A stretch of DNA of 64,000 bases, taken from positions 620,001 to 684,000 of the forward strand of contig NZ_BMMU01000001.1 of NCBI RefSeq assembly GCF_014646095.1, written 5' to 3'. A program made the translations under genes and the position numbers. Shown here piece after piece: positions 16,476 to 24,277 of the stretch; position 1 is the first letter of the stretch; every line of letters starts with the position of its first letter. The notes under the pieces were generated by a model. That model was not told where the DNA came from. It made no database searches and worked only from the letters and a program-made list of their open reading frames with translations. The stretch is from Streptomyces lacrimifluminis (GTDB lineage Bacteria; Actinomycetota; Actinomycetes; Streptomycetales; Streptomycetaceae).

Positions 16476-17750
16476 GTGCGTCGTCGTCTTATTCAGTCCA
16501 CCCTTGCCGTCGTGCTCGTGGTGATCGCCGTGTTCGGTGTGTCGCTCGTGATCGTCGAGACGCGGACGATCAGTGCGAGTGCCCAGGACCGGGTGGACTC
16601 CGAGGCCGTGCGGCTGGCCAGCATCGTGGACAGCCGGATCCTCGGGGACGAGCAGATCAACTCCAAGGTCCTCCGCGGCCTTGTCACCGGCGACCGGTAC
16701 GCCGTCGTGCGCATCCCCGGCCGCGCGGCGATCGAGGTCGGGGACAAGCCCACCGGTGACGTCATCTCCGCCGAGGAGAACGGCGAGGAGGGCGAGACCG
16801 TCCGGGTCGAGGAACCCCGCTCCTCCGTGACCCGTGAGGTCGGCCGCACCCTGCTGATCATCGGTGCCGTCGCGCTGCTCGCCGTCATCGCCGCCGTCGT
16901 GCTCGCCGTACGGCAGGCGAACCGGCTCGCCTCACCGCTCACCGACCTCGCGGAGACCGCCGAACGCCTCGGCTCGGGCGACCCGCGTCCCCGGCACAAG
17001 CGGTACGGAGTCCCGGAGCTCGACCGGGTCGCGGATGTGCTGGACAGCTCGGCGGAACGTATCGCCCGGATGCTCACCGCCGAACGCCGGCTGGCGGCGG
17101 ACGCCTCGCACCAGCTGCGTACGCCCCTCACCGCCCTCTCCATGCGCCTGGAGGAGATCACCCTCACCGACGACCCGGACACGGTGAAGGAGGAGGCCAC
17201 GATCGCGCTCACGCAGGTCGAACGCCTCACGGACGTCGTCGAACGGCTCCTCACCAACTCGCGCGACCCGCGCACCGGCTCGGCCGTCTCCTTCGACCTC
17301 GACGAGGTCATCCAGCAGCAGCTCGCCGAGTGGCGCCCCGCCTACCGCAGCGCGGGCCGCGCCATAGTCAGCTCCGGCAAGCAGCATCTGCAGGCCGTCG
17401 GCACACCGGGCGCGGTCGCCCAGGTGCTGGCCGCCCTGATCGAGAACTCGCTCATGCACGGCGGCGGCACGGTCGCTCTGCGCACGCGTGTCATCGGCAA
17501 CCAGGCGGTGATCGAGGTCACGGACGAGGGGCCCGGCGTCCCGGCCGACCTCGGCGCCCGGATCTTCGAGCGCGCGATCAGCGGCCGCAACTCCACAGGC
17601 ATCGGCCTCGCGGTCGCCCGTGACCTCGCGGAGGCCGACGCGGGCCGGCTGGAGATGCTCCAGGCCCAGCCGCCGGTCTTCGGCCTCTTCCTGTCCCGGA
17701 CCCCGCTGAAGAAGTCGGCGGGAGACGAGGGGGAGCGGACGGTCAGGTAG
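16476..17750 (+). CDS. Two-component sensor histidine kinase
   Basis: 424 residues from a GTG with GGAGG five bases upstream. A first transmembrane helix (about 5-27) is followed by an extracytoplasmic region of about 100 residues, a second helix (about 127-149), a HAMP-like linker (RQANRLASPLTDLAETAERL), a dimerisation domain with the phospho-acceptor His in ASHQLRTPLTAL (about 210-221), and a catalytic ATPase domain (N-box IENSLMHGG, G1 DEGPGVP, G2 STGIGLAV). It pairs with the upstream response regulator. The acidic Glu-rich segment in the sensor region (ENGEEGETVRVEE) could bind cations; that is a guess. The signal is unknown. Confidence 0.92.
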   Translation: MRRRLIQSTLAVVLVVIAVFGVSLVIVETRTISASAQDRVDSEAVRLASIVDSRILGDEQINSKVLRGLVTGDRYAVVRIPGRAAIEVGDKPTGDVISAEENGEEGETVRVEEPRSSVTREVGRTLLIIGAVALLAVIAAVVLAVRQANRLASPLTDLAETAERLGSGDPRPRHKRYGVPELDRVADVLDSSAERIARMLTAERRLAADASHQLRTPLTALSMRLEEITLTDDPDTVKEEATIALTQVERLTDVVERLLTNSRDPRTGSAVSFDLDEVIQQQLAEWRPAYRSAGRAIVSSGKQHLQAVGTPGAVAQVLAALIENSLMHGGGTVALRTRVIGNQAVIEVTDEGPGVPADLGARIFERAISGRNSTGIGLAVARDLAEADAGRLEMLQAQPPVFGLFLSRTPLKKSAGDEGERTVR

Positions 17751-17781
17751 GGGTGGGTGGTCCTGGGCGGTCCGGGGGCTG

Positions 17782-18351
17782 TCAGCCGACGTGCTGGCGC
17801 TGGTTCCGGCGCTCCGGAATCGTCCGCCCCTCGGGGAGAGGCTCCAGGAACGACTCGGCGCTGGCCACAGCCTCACGCGCCGGAAGCGTACGGAACACCC
17901 ACGTGCGGTACGACCAGAAGCGGAACAGGGTCGCGACGCCGATCCCGACGAACTTGAAGACGTTGCTCTGCAGCGGGCTGTCCAGACCGAAGCCGTACGT
18001 CGCCGCGTACAGCACGCCGTTCTCGATGACCAGTCCGACCGCGCTGAACAGCAGGAACAGTGTCAGTTCCTTCGTACGGCCGCTCTTGTCGCGGTCCCGG
18101 TACGTGAAGTAGCGGAAGCCGATGTAGTTCGTGCAGATCGCGACGACCGTGGCGGTCACGCCGGCGCGGACCACCGGGAGGTCGGTCGCGGTACGTACCA
18201 GGTTGAACACGAGCAGGTTGACGAGAAGCCCCGCCGTGCCCACCGCCCCGAACTTCGCCACCTCGGCCGCGAACTGGTCGAATCGCTGGCGCACGGCGCT
18301 CCGGGGCGTTGTATGAAGCCCGTCGGAACCACCTTCGGAACCACGTTCCAT
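17782..18351 (-). CDS. GtrA-family membrane protein
   Basis: 189 residues with four predicted transmembrane helices, within about residues 30-150 (FGAVGTAGLLVNLLVFNLV; GVTATVVAICTNYIGFRYFTY; LTLFLLFSAVGLVIENGVLY; NVFKFVGIGVATLFRFWSYRTWVF). This pattern, with the conserved NYxxxRxFTF-like and FRFxxYRxWVF segments, identifies GtrA/PF04138 proteins, often linked to flipping or use of polyprenyl-phosphate sugars in envelope glycan synthesis. The N-terminus is hydrophilic and variable, and the start at 18351 has no strong ribosome site. It is divergent from purK; no tight functional partner is adjacent. Confidence 0.87.
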   Translation of the reverse strand: MERGSEGGSDGLHTTPRSAVRQRFDQFAAEVAKFGAVGTAGLLVNLLVFNLVRTATDLPVVRAGVTATVVAICTNYIGFRYFTYRDRDKSGRTKELTLFLLFSAVGLVIENGVLYAATYGFGLDSPLQSNVFKFVGIGVATLFRFWSYRTWVFRTLPAREAVASAESFLEPLPEGRTIPERRNQRQHVG

Positions 18352-18483
18352 GGTCTGTCGGCCCCTGTCTGTGGGATCGCGGTGTGGGATTTCGTCAACC
18401 CAGCCATGCTAACCACCCCCTCTGGGGCTTGCCTGTGCGCATCGAGTCACAGGCGTGTAATCAGGCCGGGATGGCCGGACCGA

Positions 18484-18489
18484 TACTCT
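18484..18489 (+). promoter_or_regulatory. Possible -10 box giving leaderless purK mRNA
   Basis: TACTCT ends six bases before the purK GTG, the spacing expected if transcription starts at the start codon. GGGAGG overlaps the GTG too closely to serve as a normal ribosome site. No clear -35 box. Confidence 0.3.
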
Positions 18490-18495
18490 GGGAGG

Positions 18496-19656
18496 GTGAC
18501 GTTCCCGGTAGTCGGCATGGTCGGCGGGGGGCAGCTCGCTCGTATGACACACGAGGCGGGCATCCCGCTCGGCATCAGGTTCAAGCTTCTCAGTGACACC
18601 CCGCAGGAGTCCGCGGCGCAGGTCGTCGGCGATGTCGTCATCGGCGACTACCGCGACCTGGAGACGCTGCGTGCGTTCGCGCAGGGGTGCGATGTGATCA
18701 CTTTCGATCACGAGCACGTCCCGACCGAGCATCTTCGGGCCCTGGAGGCGGACGGCATTCCCGTCCGCCCCGGCCCCGACGCGCTCGTGCACGCCCAGGA
18801 CAAGGGTGTGATGCGGGCGAAGCTCGACGAGATCGGGGTGCCCTGCCCGCGCCATCGCCTCGTCCGCGACGTCGCGGACGTGGTGGCCTTCGCGGCCGAG
18901 GGCCTCTCCGAAGGCGCCCAGGGGGACGGCTTCCCGGTAGTCCTCAAGACGGTCCGCGGCGGCTACGACGGCAAGGGCGTGTGGGTCGTCCGCTCCGCGG
19001 CGGAGGCCGCCGACCCCTTCCGGGCCGGTGTGCCGGTCCTGGCCGAGGAGAAGGTCGACTTCGTACGGGAACTGGCGGCGAACGTCGTCCGCTCCCCGCA
19101 CGGCCAGGCCGTCGCCTACCCGGTCGTCGAGTCGCAGCAGGTCGACGGCGTGTGCGACACCGTCATCGCCCCGGCGCCCGGCATCGCGGAGGAGCTGGCG
19201 CTCCAGGCCGGGGAACTGGCGCTGCGCATCGCCAAGGAACTCGGTGTGGTCGGCCACCTGGCCGTAGAGCTGTTCGAGACCCGCGACGGACGCATCCTCG
19301 TCAACGAACTGGCGATGCGCCCGCACAACTCGGGTCACTGGACCCAGGACGGCGCGATCACCAGCCAGTTCGCCAACCACGTCCGCGCGGTCCTCGACCT
19401 CCCGCTCGGCGACCCGCGCCCCCGCGCCAAGTGGACGGTCATGGCGAACGTCCTCGGCGGCGACTTCCCCGACATGTACTCCGCGTACCTGCACTGCATG
19501 GCCCGCGACCCCCAACTGAAGATCCACATGTACGGCAAGGACGTGAAGCCCGGCCGCAAGGTGGGCCACGTCAACACCTACGGCGACGACCTGGACGACG
19601 TGCTGGAGCGCGCCCGTCACGCAGCCGGCTATCTGAGAGGCACGATCACAGAATGA
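18496..19656 (+). CDS. purK: 5-(carboxyamino)imidazole ribonucleotide synthase
   Basis: ATP-grasp enzyme of de novo purine synthesis that converts AIR, ATP and bicarbonate to N5-CAIR. 386 residues. The N-terminus [13 protein letters not shown] is the family signature; TFDHEHVP and [18 protein letters not shown] (ATP-grasp beta hairpin) follow, then [29 protein letters not shown] with the Mg ligands. The GTG start gives the canonical N-terminus. The stop overlaps the purE start by four bases, so purK-purE form one unit acting consecutively (PurE then converts N5-CAIR to CAIR). Confidence 0.96.
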   Translation: MTFPVVGMVGGGQLARMTHEAGIPLGIRFKLLSDTPQESAAQVVGDVVIGDYRDLETLRAFAQGCDVITFDHEHVPTEHLRALEADGIPVRPGPDALVHAQDKGVMRAKLDEIGVPCPRHRLVRDVADVVAFAAEGLSEGAQGDGFPVVLKTVRGGYDGKGVWVVRSAAEAADPFRAGVPVLAEEKVDFVRELAANVVRSPHGQAVAYPVVESQQVDGVCDTVIAPAPGIAEELALQAGELALRIAKELGVVGHLAVELFETRDGRILVNELAMRPHNSGHWTQDGAITSQFANHVRAVLDLPLGDPRPRAKWTVMANVLGGDFPDMYSAYLHCMARDPQLKIHMYGKDVKPGRKVGHVNTYGDDLDDVLERARHAAGYLRGTITE

Positions 19657-20207
19657 GCCCCGTTGCAGAACCCGGTGCCGGACCCGTCGTGGGCATCGTC
19701 ATGGGTTCGGACTCCGACTGGCCCGTCATGGAGGCCGCCGCGCAGGCCCTGGACGAGTTCGAGATCGCGTACGAGGTCGACGTCGTCTCCGCGCACCGTA
19801 TGCCGCACGAGATGATCGCGTACGGCGAGCACGCGGCCGAGCGCGGTCTGAAGGCGATCATCGCGGGCGCGGGCGGCGCCGCCCACCTGCCCGGCATGCT
19901 GGCGTCGGTGACCCCGCTCCCGGTGATCGGCGTCCCGGTCCCCCTCAAGTACCTCGACGGCATGGACTCGCTGCTGTCGATCGTGCAGATGCCGGCCGGC
20001 GTGCCGGTCGCCACGGTCTCGGTCGGCGGTGCGCGCAACGCGGGCCTGCTGGCGGCCCGCATCCTGGCCTCGCACGACGAGGAACTCCTCGGCCGGATGC
20101 GCGAGTTCCAGCAGGAGCTGAACGACCAGGCCACCGAGAAGGGCAAGCGGCTGCGCGCCAAGGTCGAGAGCGGCGCGGGCGGCGGCGGCTTCGGCTTCGG
20201 GAAGTGA
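19653..20207 (+). CDS. purE: N5-carboxyaminoimidazole ribonucleotide mutase
   Basis: Class I PurE, which moves the carboxyl group of N5-CAIR to form CAIR. 184 residues. [14 protein letters not shown] is the substrate phosphate-binding signature, VVSAHRMP contains the catalytic His, and [24 protein letters not shown] is the core of the fold. The C-terminus has a short Gly-rich tail beyond the family domain. It starts in an ATGA overlap with purK and ends in a GTGA overlap with a dipeptidase gene, so translation of all three is probably coupled, although the dipeptidase has no metabolic link to purines. Confidence 0.96.
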   Translation: MSPVAEPGAGPVVGIVMGSDSDWPVMEAAAQALDEFEIAYEVDVVSAHRMPHEMIAYGEHAAERGLKAIIAGAGGAAHLPGMLASVTPLPVIGVPVPLKYLDGMDSLLSIVQMPAGVPVATVSVGGARNAGLLAARILASHDEELLGRMREFQQELNDQATEKGKRLRAKVESGAGGGGFGFGK

Positions 20208-21391
20208 CGTCGGTGAGCTCCCTGGAGCAGGCCCGGGAACTCCTGCGCGAGTTCCCGGTCGTCGACGGTCACAACGACCTCCCGTGGGCGCTGCGCGAAC
20301 AGGTCCGCTACGACCTCGACGCCCGCGACATCGCCACCGCCCAGCACGCCCACCTGCACACCGACATCCCGCGCCTGCGCGAGGGCGGGGTCGGCGCGCA
20401 GTACTGGTCGGTGTACGTCCGCTCGGACCTGCCGGACGCGGTGCCCGCCACCCTCGAACAGATCGACTGCGTACGTCAGTTGATCGCGCGGTACGGGAAC
20501 GAGCTGCGGCCCGCCCTGACGGCCGCCGACATGGAGGCGGGCCGCCGTGAGGGCCGTATCGCCTCCCTCATGGGCGCCGAGGGCGGTCACTCGATCGCCA
20601 ACTCCCTCGGCACCCTGCGGGGGTTGTACGACCTGGGCGTGCGCTATCTGACCCTCACCCACAACGACAACGTGGCGTGGGCGGACTCGGCGACGGACGA
20701 GCCGGGCGTCGGCGGGCTGTCGGAGTTCGGCCGTGAGGTGGTCCGGGAGATGAACCGCCTCGGCATGCTGGTCGACCTCTCGCATGTCGCCGCGACGACG
20801 ATGCGGCACGCGCTGGACACGTCCGTCGCGCCGGTGATCTTCTCCCACTCCTCCTCGCGCGCGGTGTGCGACCACCCGCGCAACATCCCCGACGACGTGC
20901 TGGAACGCCTGCCCGGCAACGGGGGAATGGCGATGGTGACGTTCGTACCGAAGTTCGTCCTCCAGGCCGCCGTCGACTGGACGGCCGCCGCGGACGACAA
21001 CATGCGCGTCCACGGCTTCCACCACCTCGCCACGACCCCCGAGGCGATGAAGGTCCACCGGGCCTTCGAGGAGACGAACCCCCGCCCCGTCGCCACGGTC
21101 TCGACGGTCGCCGACCACCTGGACCACATGCGCGAGGTGGCCGGCATCGACCACCTGGGCATCGGCGGCGACTACGACGGCACGGCGTTCACCCCCGACG
21201 GGCTGAACGACGTCTCCGGCTACCCGAATCTCATTGCCGAGCTGCTCGACCGCAACTGGTCCAAGGCCGACCTCGCCAAGCTGACCTGGGGCAACGCGGT
21301 ACGGGTGCTGGGGGCGGCGGAGGACGTGGCCCGGGAGGAGCGGGGGAGGCGAGGGCCTTCCAACGCCACGTTGGAGGAGCTGGACGGGTGA
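20204..21391 (+). CDS. M19-family (renal-type) dipeptidase
   Basis: 395-residue zinc dipeptidase of the membrane/renal dipeptidase family, here without a signal peptide and therefore probably cytoplasmic. All binuclear-zinc ligands known from the human enzyme are present: His23 and Asp25 ([10 protein letters not shown]), bridging Glu126 (MGAEGGHS), His194 (VDLSHVAA), His215 (IFSHSSSRA), and catalytic Asp323 (GGDYDGT). Family members hydrolyse dipeptides, some with D-residues. It overlaps purE by four bases. The next gene is a diverged copy of this protein lacking these residues. A hairpin terminator follows 26 bp after the stop. Confidence 0.93.
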   Translation: MTSVSSLEQARELLREFPVVDGHNDLPWALREQVRYDLDARDIATAQHAHLHTDIPRLREGGVGAQYWSVYVRSDLPDAVPATLEQIDCVRQLIARYGNELRPALTAADMEAGRREGRIASLMGAEGGHSIANSLGTLRGLYDLGVRYLTLTHNDNVAWADSATDEPGVGGLSEFGREVVREMNRLGMLVDLSHVAATTMRHALDTSVAPVIFSHSSSRAVCDHPRNIPDDVLERLPGNGGMAMVTFVPKFVLQAAVDWTAAADDNMRVHGFHHLATTPEAMKVHRAFEETNPRPVATVSTVADHLDHMREVAGIDHLGIGGDYDGTAFTPDGLNDVSGYPNLIAELLDRNWSKADLAKLTWGNAVRVLGAAEDVAREERGRRGPSNATLEELDG

Positions 21392-21416
21392 CGCGGCGGC
21401 GCTGACTGTCCCGGCG

Positions 21417-21448
21417 CCGGGGCCACGGCAGGGCTCCTGCCGCCCCGG
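21417..21448 (+). terminator. Terminator after purK-purE-dipeptidase
   Basis: Nested inverted repeats: an inner CGGCAGG/CCTGCCG stem (21426-21442, 3-base loop) within an outer CCGGGG/CCCCGG (21417-21422, 21443-21448). No T-run. Confidence 0.6.
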
Positions 21449-21809
21449 GCCGCCTCCCCGTGGGCAGCGCGCGCAGATCCATGACGGACGGCGACCACTC
21501 CCGGCCGCCTCGCGCCGCCTCGCGCCGGGCCGGGTCGGGCTGCGGCCGTCGCGGAGCGAGCTCCCCTCGACGCACGGGGCTGGCGCGGCGGGCGAGGCGA
21601 GCGGGACGGGTGGGTGGCGCCGGCCGGGGTGCCTCAGGCCCGCCGCCCCGAGGCGCGTTCCGTCCTCCGCTCCGGAAGGGCGCCGAGCGCACGCGCGCCC
21701 CGGGCCCGGCGTACCCCCGAACGCCCCACCCACCAGGAAGCCCCCTCGGCTCCGTGGGACGGTGACCGTATTGCGATCACGAGGTAGATCACGACGTACG
21801 GAGCCCGTC
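21449..21809. other. Gap without recognisable gene
   Basis: About 360 bp of very GC-rich sequence with open frames in several phases but none with a ribosome site, family similarity or consistent codon use. It should contain the promoter of the following M19-like gene; I see no clear box. Confidence 0.5.
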
Positions 21810-22970
21810 ATGGCCGACCTGCAGGACGAACTGCACACCACAGCCGAGGTCGGGGAACTCGACCAGTCGGCCCCACCGCCCGTTGCCTTGCCGGAGCCCG
21901 ACGAGTACCCCGACGACCACATCGGGGCGGCGCTCGACCTCTCACCCCTGCCCGATCCGGACGCGACCCCTCTCGACCGTGCCCACGCCGTCCTCGCCGC
22001 ACACCCCGTCGCCGACGGCTACAGCGGGCTGCCCTGGGCGCTGCGGCACCTGCCCTGGTACGACCTGGAGCTCGGTGAGAGCACCGTCGACACCGATGTG
22101 CCCCGGATGCGACGCGGTCACGTGGGCGCGCTGTTCTGGGCGCTGCACCTGCCGGAGGGGCTGACCGGCGACCGGGCCGTCGGCGCCACCCTGGAACAGC
22201 TCGACCTGGTCAGGACGGTGGCCCGGAGCCACCCCGAGGGGCTGCGCCTCGCGGGCACCGCCGGGCAGGTCACCGACGCCCGCAACTGCGGACGGGTCGC
22301 CGTCGTCCTCGGGCCCGCCGCCGCAGCCGCGATCGACGACTCGATCGGCATCCTGCGCGTCCTGCACTCCCTGGGCCTGCGCGTGCTCACCCTCGCCGGT
22401 ACGTCCTGGGCGAGCGAGGCCGGGCTCACCCGGTTCGGCGAGGAGGTGGTCCGCGAGATGAACCGGCTCGGCGTGCTGGCCGACCTCTCGGGCGCCTCCC
22501 CGGCCACCATCAGCCGTGCCGTCACGATCTCCAAGGCGCCGGTCCTGTGCACCCGCTCCGCGGCCCGCGCCCTGCGCCCCCACCCCGCCAACCTCCCCGA
22601 CGGGACGCTCGCCGAGCTGGGCGCGGCCGGCGGCCTGTGCCTGGTGCCGCTGACGGCCGAGCAGACCGGGCCGTCCGTCCGTGACGTCGCCGACCATCTC
22701 GACCATGTGCGCGCGGTCGCGGGCCCGGAGTGCGTCGGCCTGTCCGGCACGTACGACTCCGGCAGCGCCCACCCCCAGGAGCTCGGCGACGCCTCCTGCT
22801 ACCCGAACCTGATCGCCGAACTCCTGTGCCGCGGCTGGACGGAGCCCGACATCGGGCTCCTCACCTGGGGAAACGTCCAACGCGTCCTGCGCAGCGCCGA
22901 TTTCACGGCCAAGGCGGCCCAGCAACGCCGGGAGCCGTCCACGGTACGGATCGCGGAGCTGGACGGCTGA
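21810..22970 (+). CDS. M19 dipeptidase-like protein lacking all metal ligands (probable pseudoenzyme)
   Basis: 386 residues, clearly homologous along its length to the upstream dipeptidase (e.g. LPWALR, REMNRLGxLx[12 protein letters not shown], LTWGNxxRVL). Every zinc-binding position is changed: HND to YSG at the first site, AEGG to GPAA at the bridging Glu, LSH to LSG, SHSSSRA to TRSAARA, and GGDYDG to SGTYDSG. It also carries an extra acidic Pro-rich N-terminus of about 60 residues. The frame is intact with normal Streptomyces codon use, so it is maintained, not decaying. GGAG precedes the ATG at 21810; a GTG at 21762 is an alternative. It may have a regulatory, binding or structural role. 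Confidence 0.85.
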   Translation: MADLQDELHTTAEVGELDQSAPPPVALPEPDEYPDDHIGAALDLSPLPDPDATPLDRAHAVLAAHPVADGYSGLPWALRHLPWYDLELGESTVDTDVPRMRRGHVGALFWALHLPEGLTGDRAVGATLEQLDLVRTVARSHPEGLRLAGTAGQVTDARNCGRVAVVLGPAAAAAIDDSIGILRVLHSLGLRVLTLAGTSWASEAGLTRFGEEVVREMNRLGVLADLSGASPATISRAVTISKAPVLCTRSAARALRPHPANLPDGTLAELGAAGGLCLVPLTAEQTGPSVRDVADHLDHVRAVAGPECVGLSGTYDSGSAHPQELGDASCYPNLIAELLCRGWTEPDIGLLTWGNVQRVLRSADFTAKAAQQRREPSTVRIAELDG

Positions 22971-23033
22971 CCGGCTTCAGGGACCGACAGGGTCCAGTCC
23001 CACCCGATTCGGAGGGTGCTCGATCCGGCGGAG

Positions 23034-23084
23034 GCAGAGGCAGATCGGATGCCCCGCCGGATCGGCGTACACCCTGAGGTCCCG
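23034..23084 (-). pseudogene. Remnant of a duplicated VOC gene 3' end
   Basis: On the minus strand this stretch encodes RDLRVYADPAGHPICLC, nearly identical to the RSFRVYADPAGHPFCLC C-terminus of the intact VOC gene 75 bp away (23158-23517). No upstream portion of the domain and no start can be found, so it looks like the tail of a decayed tandem copy. Confidence 0.65.
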
Positions 23085-23157
23085 CCTCCGCCCTCGTCGG
23101 CCGGTCCGGCCCGGGGCCCGCCCCGCTACGGCTGTTCGGCACGCCTGTCCAGCCTGG

Positions 23158-23517
23158 TCAGCCGGCGCAGAGGCAGAACGGGTGCCCCGCCGGATCCGCG
23201 TACACCCTGAAGGAGCGGGCACGGTCCTCCGTGTCCAGGGGCTTCGCGCCCAGCGCGAGCACCTCCCGCTCGGCCGCGTCCAGGTCGGGCACGGTCACGT
23301 CCAGATGGAACTGCTGCGAGGCGTCGGGCGCCGGCCACTTCGGCGGTACGAAGCCGGGGGCGGCCTGGAAGGCCAGCTTCGGCCCGTCCGGGATCCGCAG
23401 GTCGATCCAGTCCTCCTCGACCTCGGGCGTGCCGCCCAGCAGTCCGGCGTAGAAGGCGGCGAGTACGCCGGGGTCGGGACAGTCCAGGACGACGGTGTCG
23501 AACTTGGCGATGGCCAT
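23158..23517 (-). CDS. VOC-family (glyoxalase/bleomycin-resistance-like) protein
   Basis: 119-residue single VOC module pair: an N-terminal FDTVVLDCPDPGVLAAFYAGLLG, a WIDLRIPDGPKLAFQ strand set and a C-terminal VYADPAGHPFCLC. This is the common streptomycete VOC type usually annotated as glyoxalase-like or antibiotic-resistance-like; substrate cannot be inferred. GGAGGAAGCC precedes the ATG. It is divergent from a CGNR-type regulator, and the 96-bp gap holds repeated GGTAAC half-sites, suggesting the regulator controls it. A remnant of a second copy lies downstream. Confidence 0.88.
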   Translation of the reverse strand: MAIAKFDTVVLDCPDPGVLAAFYAGLLGGTPEVEEDWIDLRIPDGPKLAFQAAPGFVPPKWPAPDASQQFHLDVTVPDLDAAEREVLALGAKPLDTEDRARSFRVYADPAGHPFCLCAG

Positions 23518-23530
23518 GGCTTCCTCCGTT

Positions 23531-23591
23531 GTTACCTGTTGATGTGCTTCATACGGTAACGGTTACCGCATGCCCGCGCATAGGCGGTAAC
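23531..23591. promoter_or_regulatory. Candidate operator: GGTAAC/GTTACC half-sites
   Basis: The gap contains GTTACC (23531-23536), a 13-bp palindrome GGTAACGGTTACC (23555-23567, symmetric around one central base) and GGTAAC (23586-23591). Three occurrences of the same hexamer in about 60 bp between divergent genes is what a shared operator looks like. Confidence 0.5.
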
Positions 23592-23613
23592 GCGAAGAGG
23601 TACCGTCGGGTTC

Positions 23614-24123
23614 ATGAGCGAGAACGGGTCCGCGCCCGGAGGGCTGGCCCTCGTGGAGGCCCTGGTGAACACCAGGGACCTGGAACAGGGCAGGGACGCG
23701 CTGGACACCGCCGAGGGGCGCGCCGCGTTCGGTGTCGAGGAGATCGCCGAACGGGAGCTGGCCGCCGTGAAGGAGCTGCGGGAGTCCCTGCGGGCCGTCT
23801 GCCTGGCCCACGCGGGGCATCCGCCGCACGACGTCGTCACACCCCTGGGCCAACTGCTGTCCCGCGCCCCGCTGGTGGTGACCGTCGACGAACGGGACGG
23901 CTCGGCCCGCCTGGCCGCCGTCGAGGAGGGCCCGCTGCTCTCCCGCGTGGCGGCGGCCGTCGCGGAGGCGCTCACCGACGGCACGTGGCCGCGCCTGAAG
24001 GCCTGCGAGCTGCCCGAGTGCCACTGGGCGTACTACGACCGCAGCCCCGCCGGGCGCAGGCGCTGGTGCTCCATGTCGGTGTGCGGGGCGCGCGCGAAGA
24101 TGCGGCGCTACCGCGCGAAGTAG
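23614..24123 (+). CDS. CGNR zinc-finger (ABATE-domain) regulator
   Basis: 169 residues. The N-terminal two-thirds (1-125) is the ABATE-type helical region (ALVEALVNTRDLEQG, LRESLRAVCLAHAG). The C-terminus is a CGNR zinc finger, CELPECHWAYYDRS, then RRWCSMSVCGARAKMRRYR, with four Cys and the basic recognition tail; here the fourth motif reads CGAR. These proteins are believed to be stress or metabolite-responsive transcription factors. It is divergent from the VOC gene with GGTAAC repeats between them, so it may regulate that gene and itself. Confidence 0.85.
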   Translation: MSENGSAPGGLALVEALVNTRDLEQGRDALDTAEGRAAFGVEEIAERELAAVKELRESLRAVCLAHAGHPPHDVVTPLGQLLSRAPLVVTVDERDGSARLAAVEEGPLLSRVAAAVAEALTDGTWPRLKACELPECHWAYYDRSPAGRRRWCSMSVCGARAKMRRYRAK

Positions 24124-24200
24124 CGGGTCCGCGCCCGGTGGCCGCTCGGGATGTGGAATGCGCTTCCCGAAGGGTGGCCGGGGTGTGGAGAATGGGCGGG

Positions 24201-24237
24201 CGCCGGTCCGGCCGACTGAGCCTCGGCCGGACCGGCG
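24201..24237. terminator. Bidirectional terminator, CGNR / UDP-glucose dehydrogenase
   Basis: A perfect 14-bp GC-rich stem (24201-24214 and 24224-24237) with a 9-base loop between convergent genes. Confidence 0.7.
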
Positions 24238-24277
24238 TCCTTCCCCGGGCCCGGACTCCGTCAGCCGCATGCACCCG

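Noticed and set aside
21460..21765. Overlapping open frames in the gap between the M19 genes
   Set aside because: Several frames open at once because of high GC; no start signal or recognisable domain in any.
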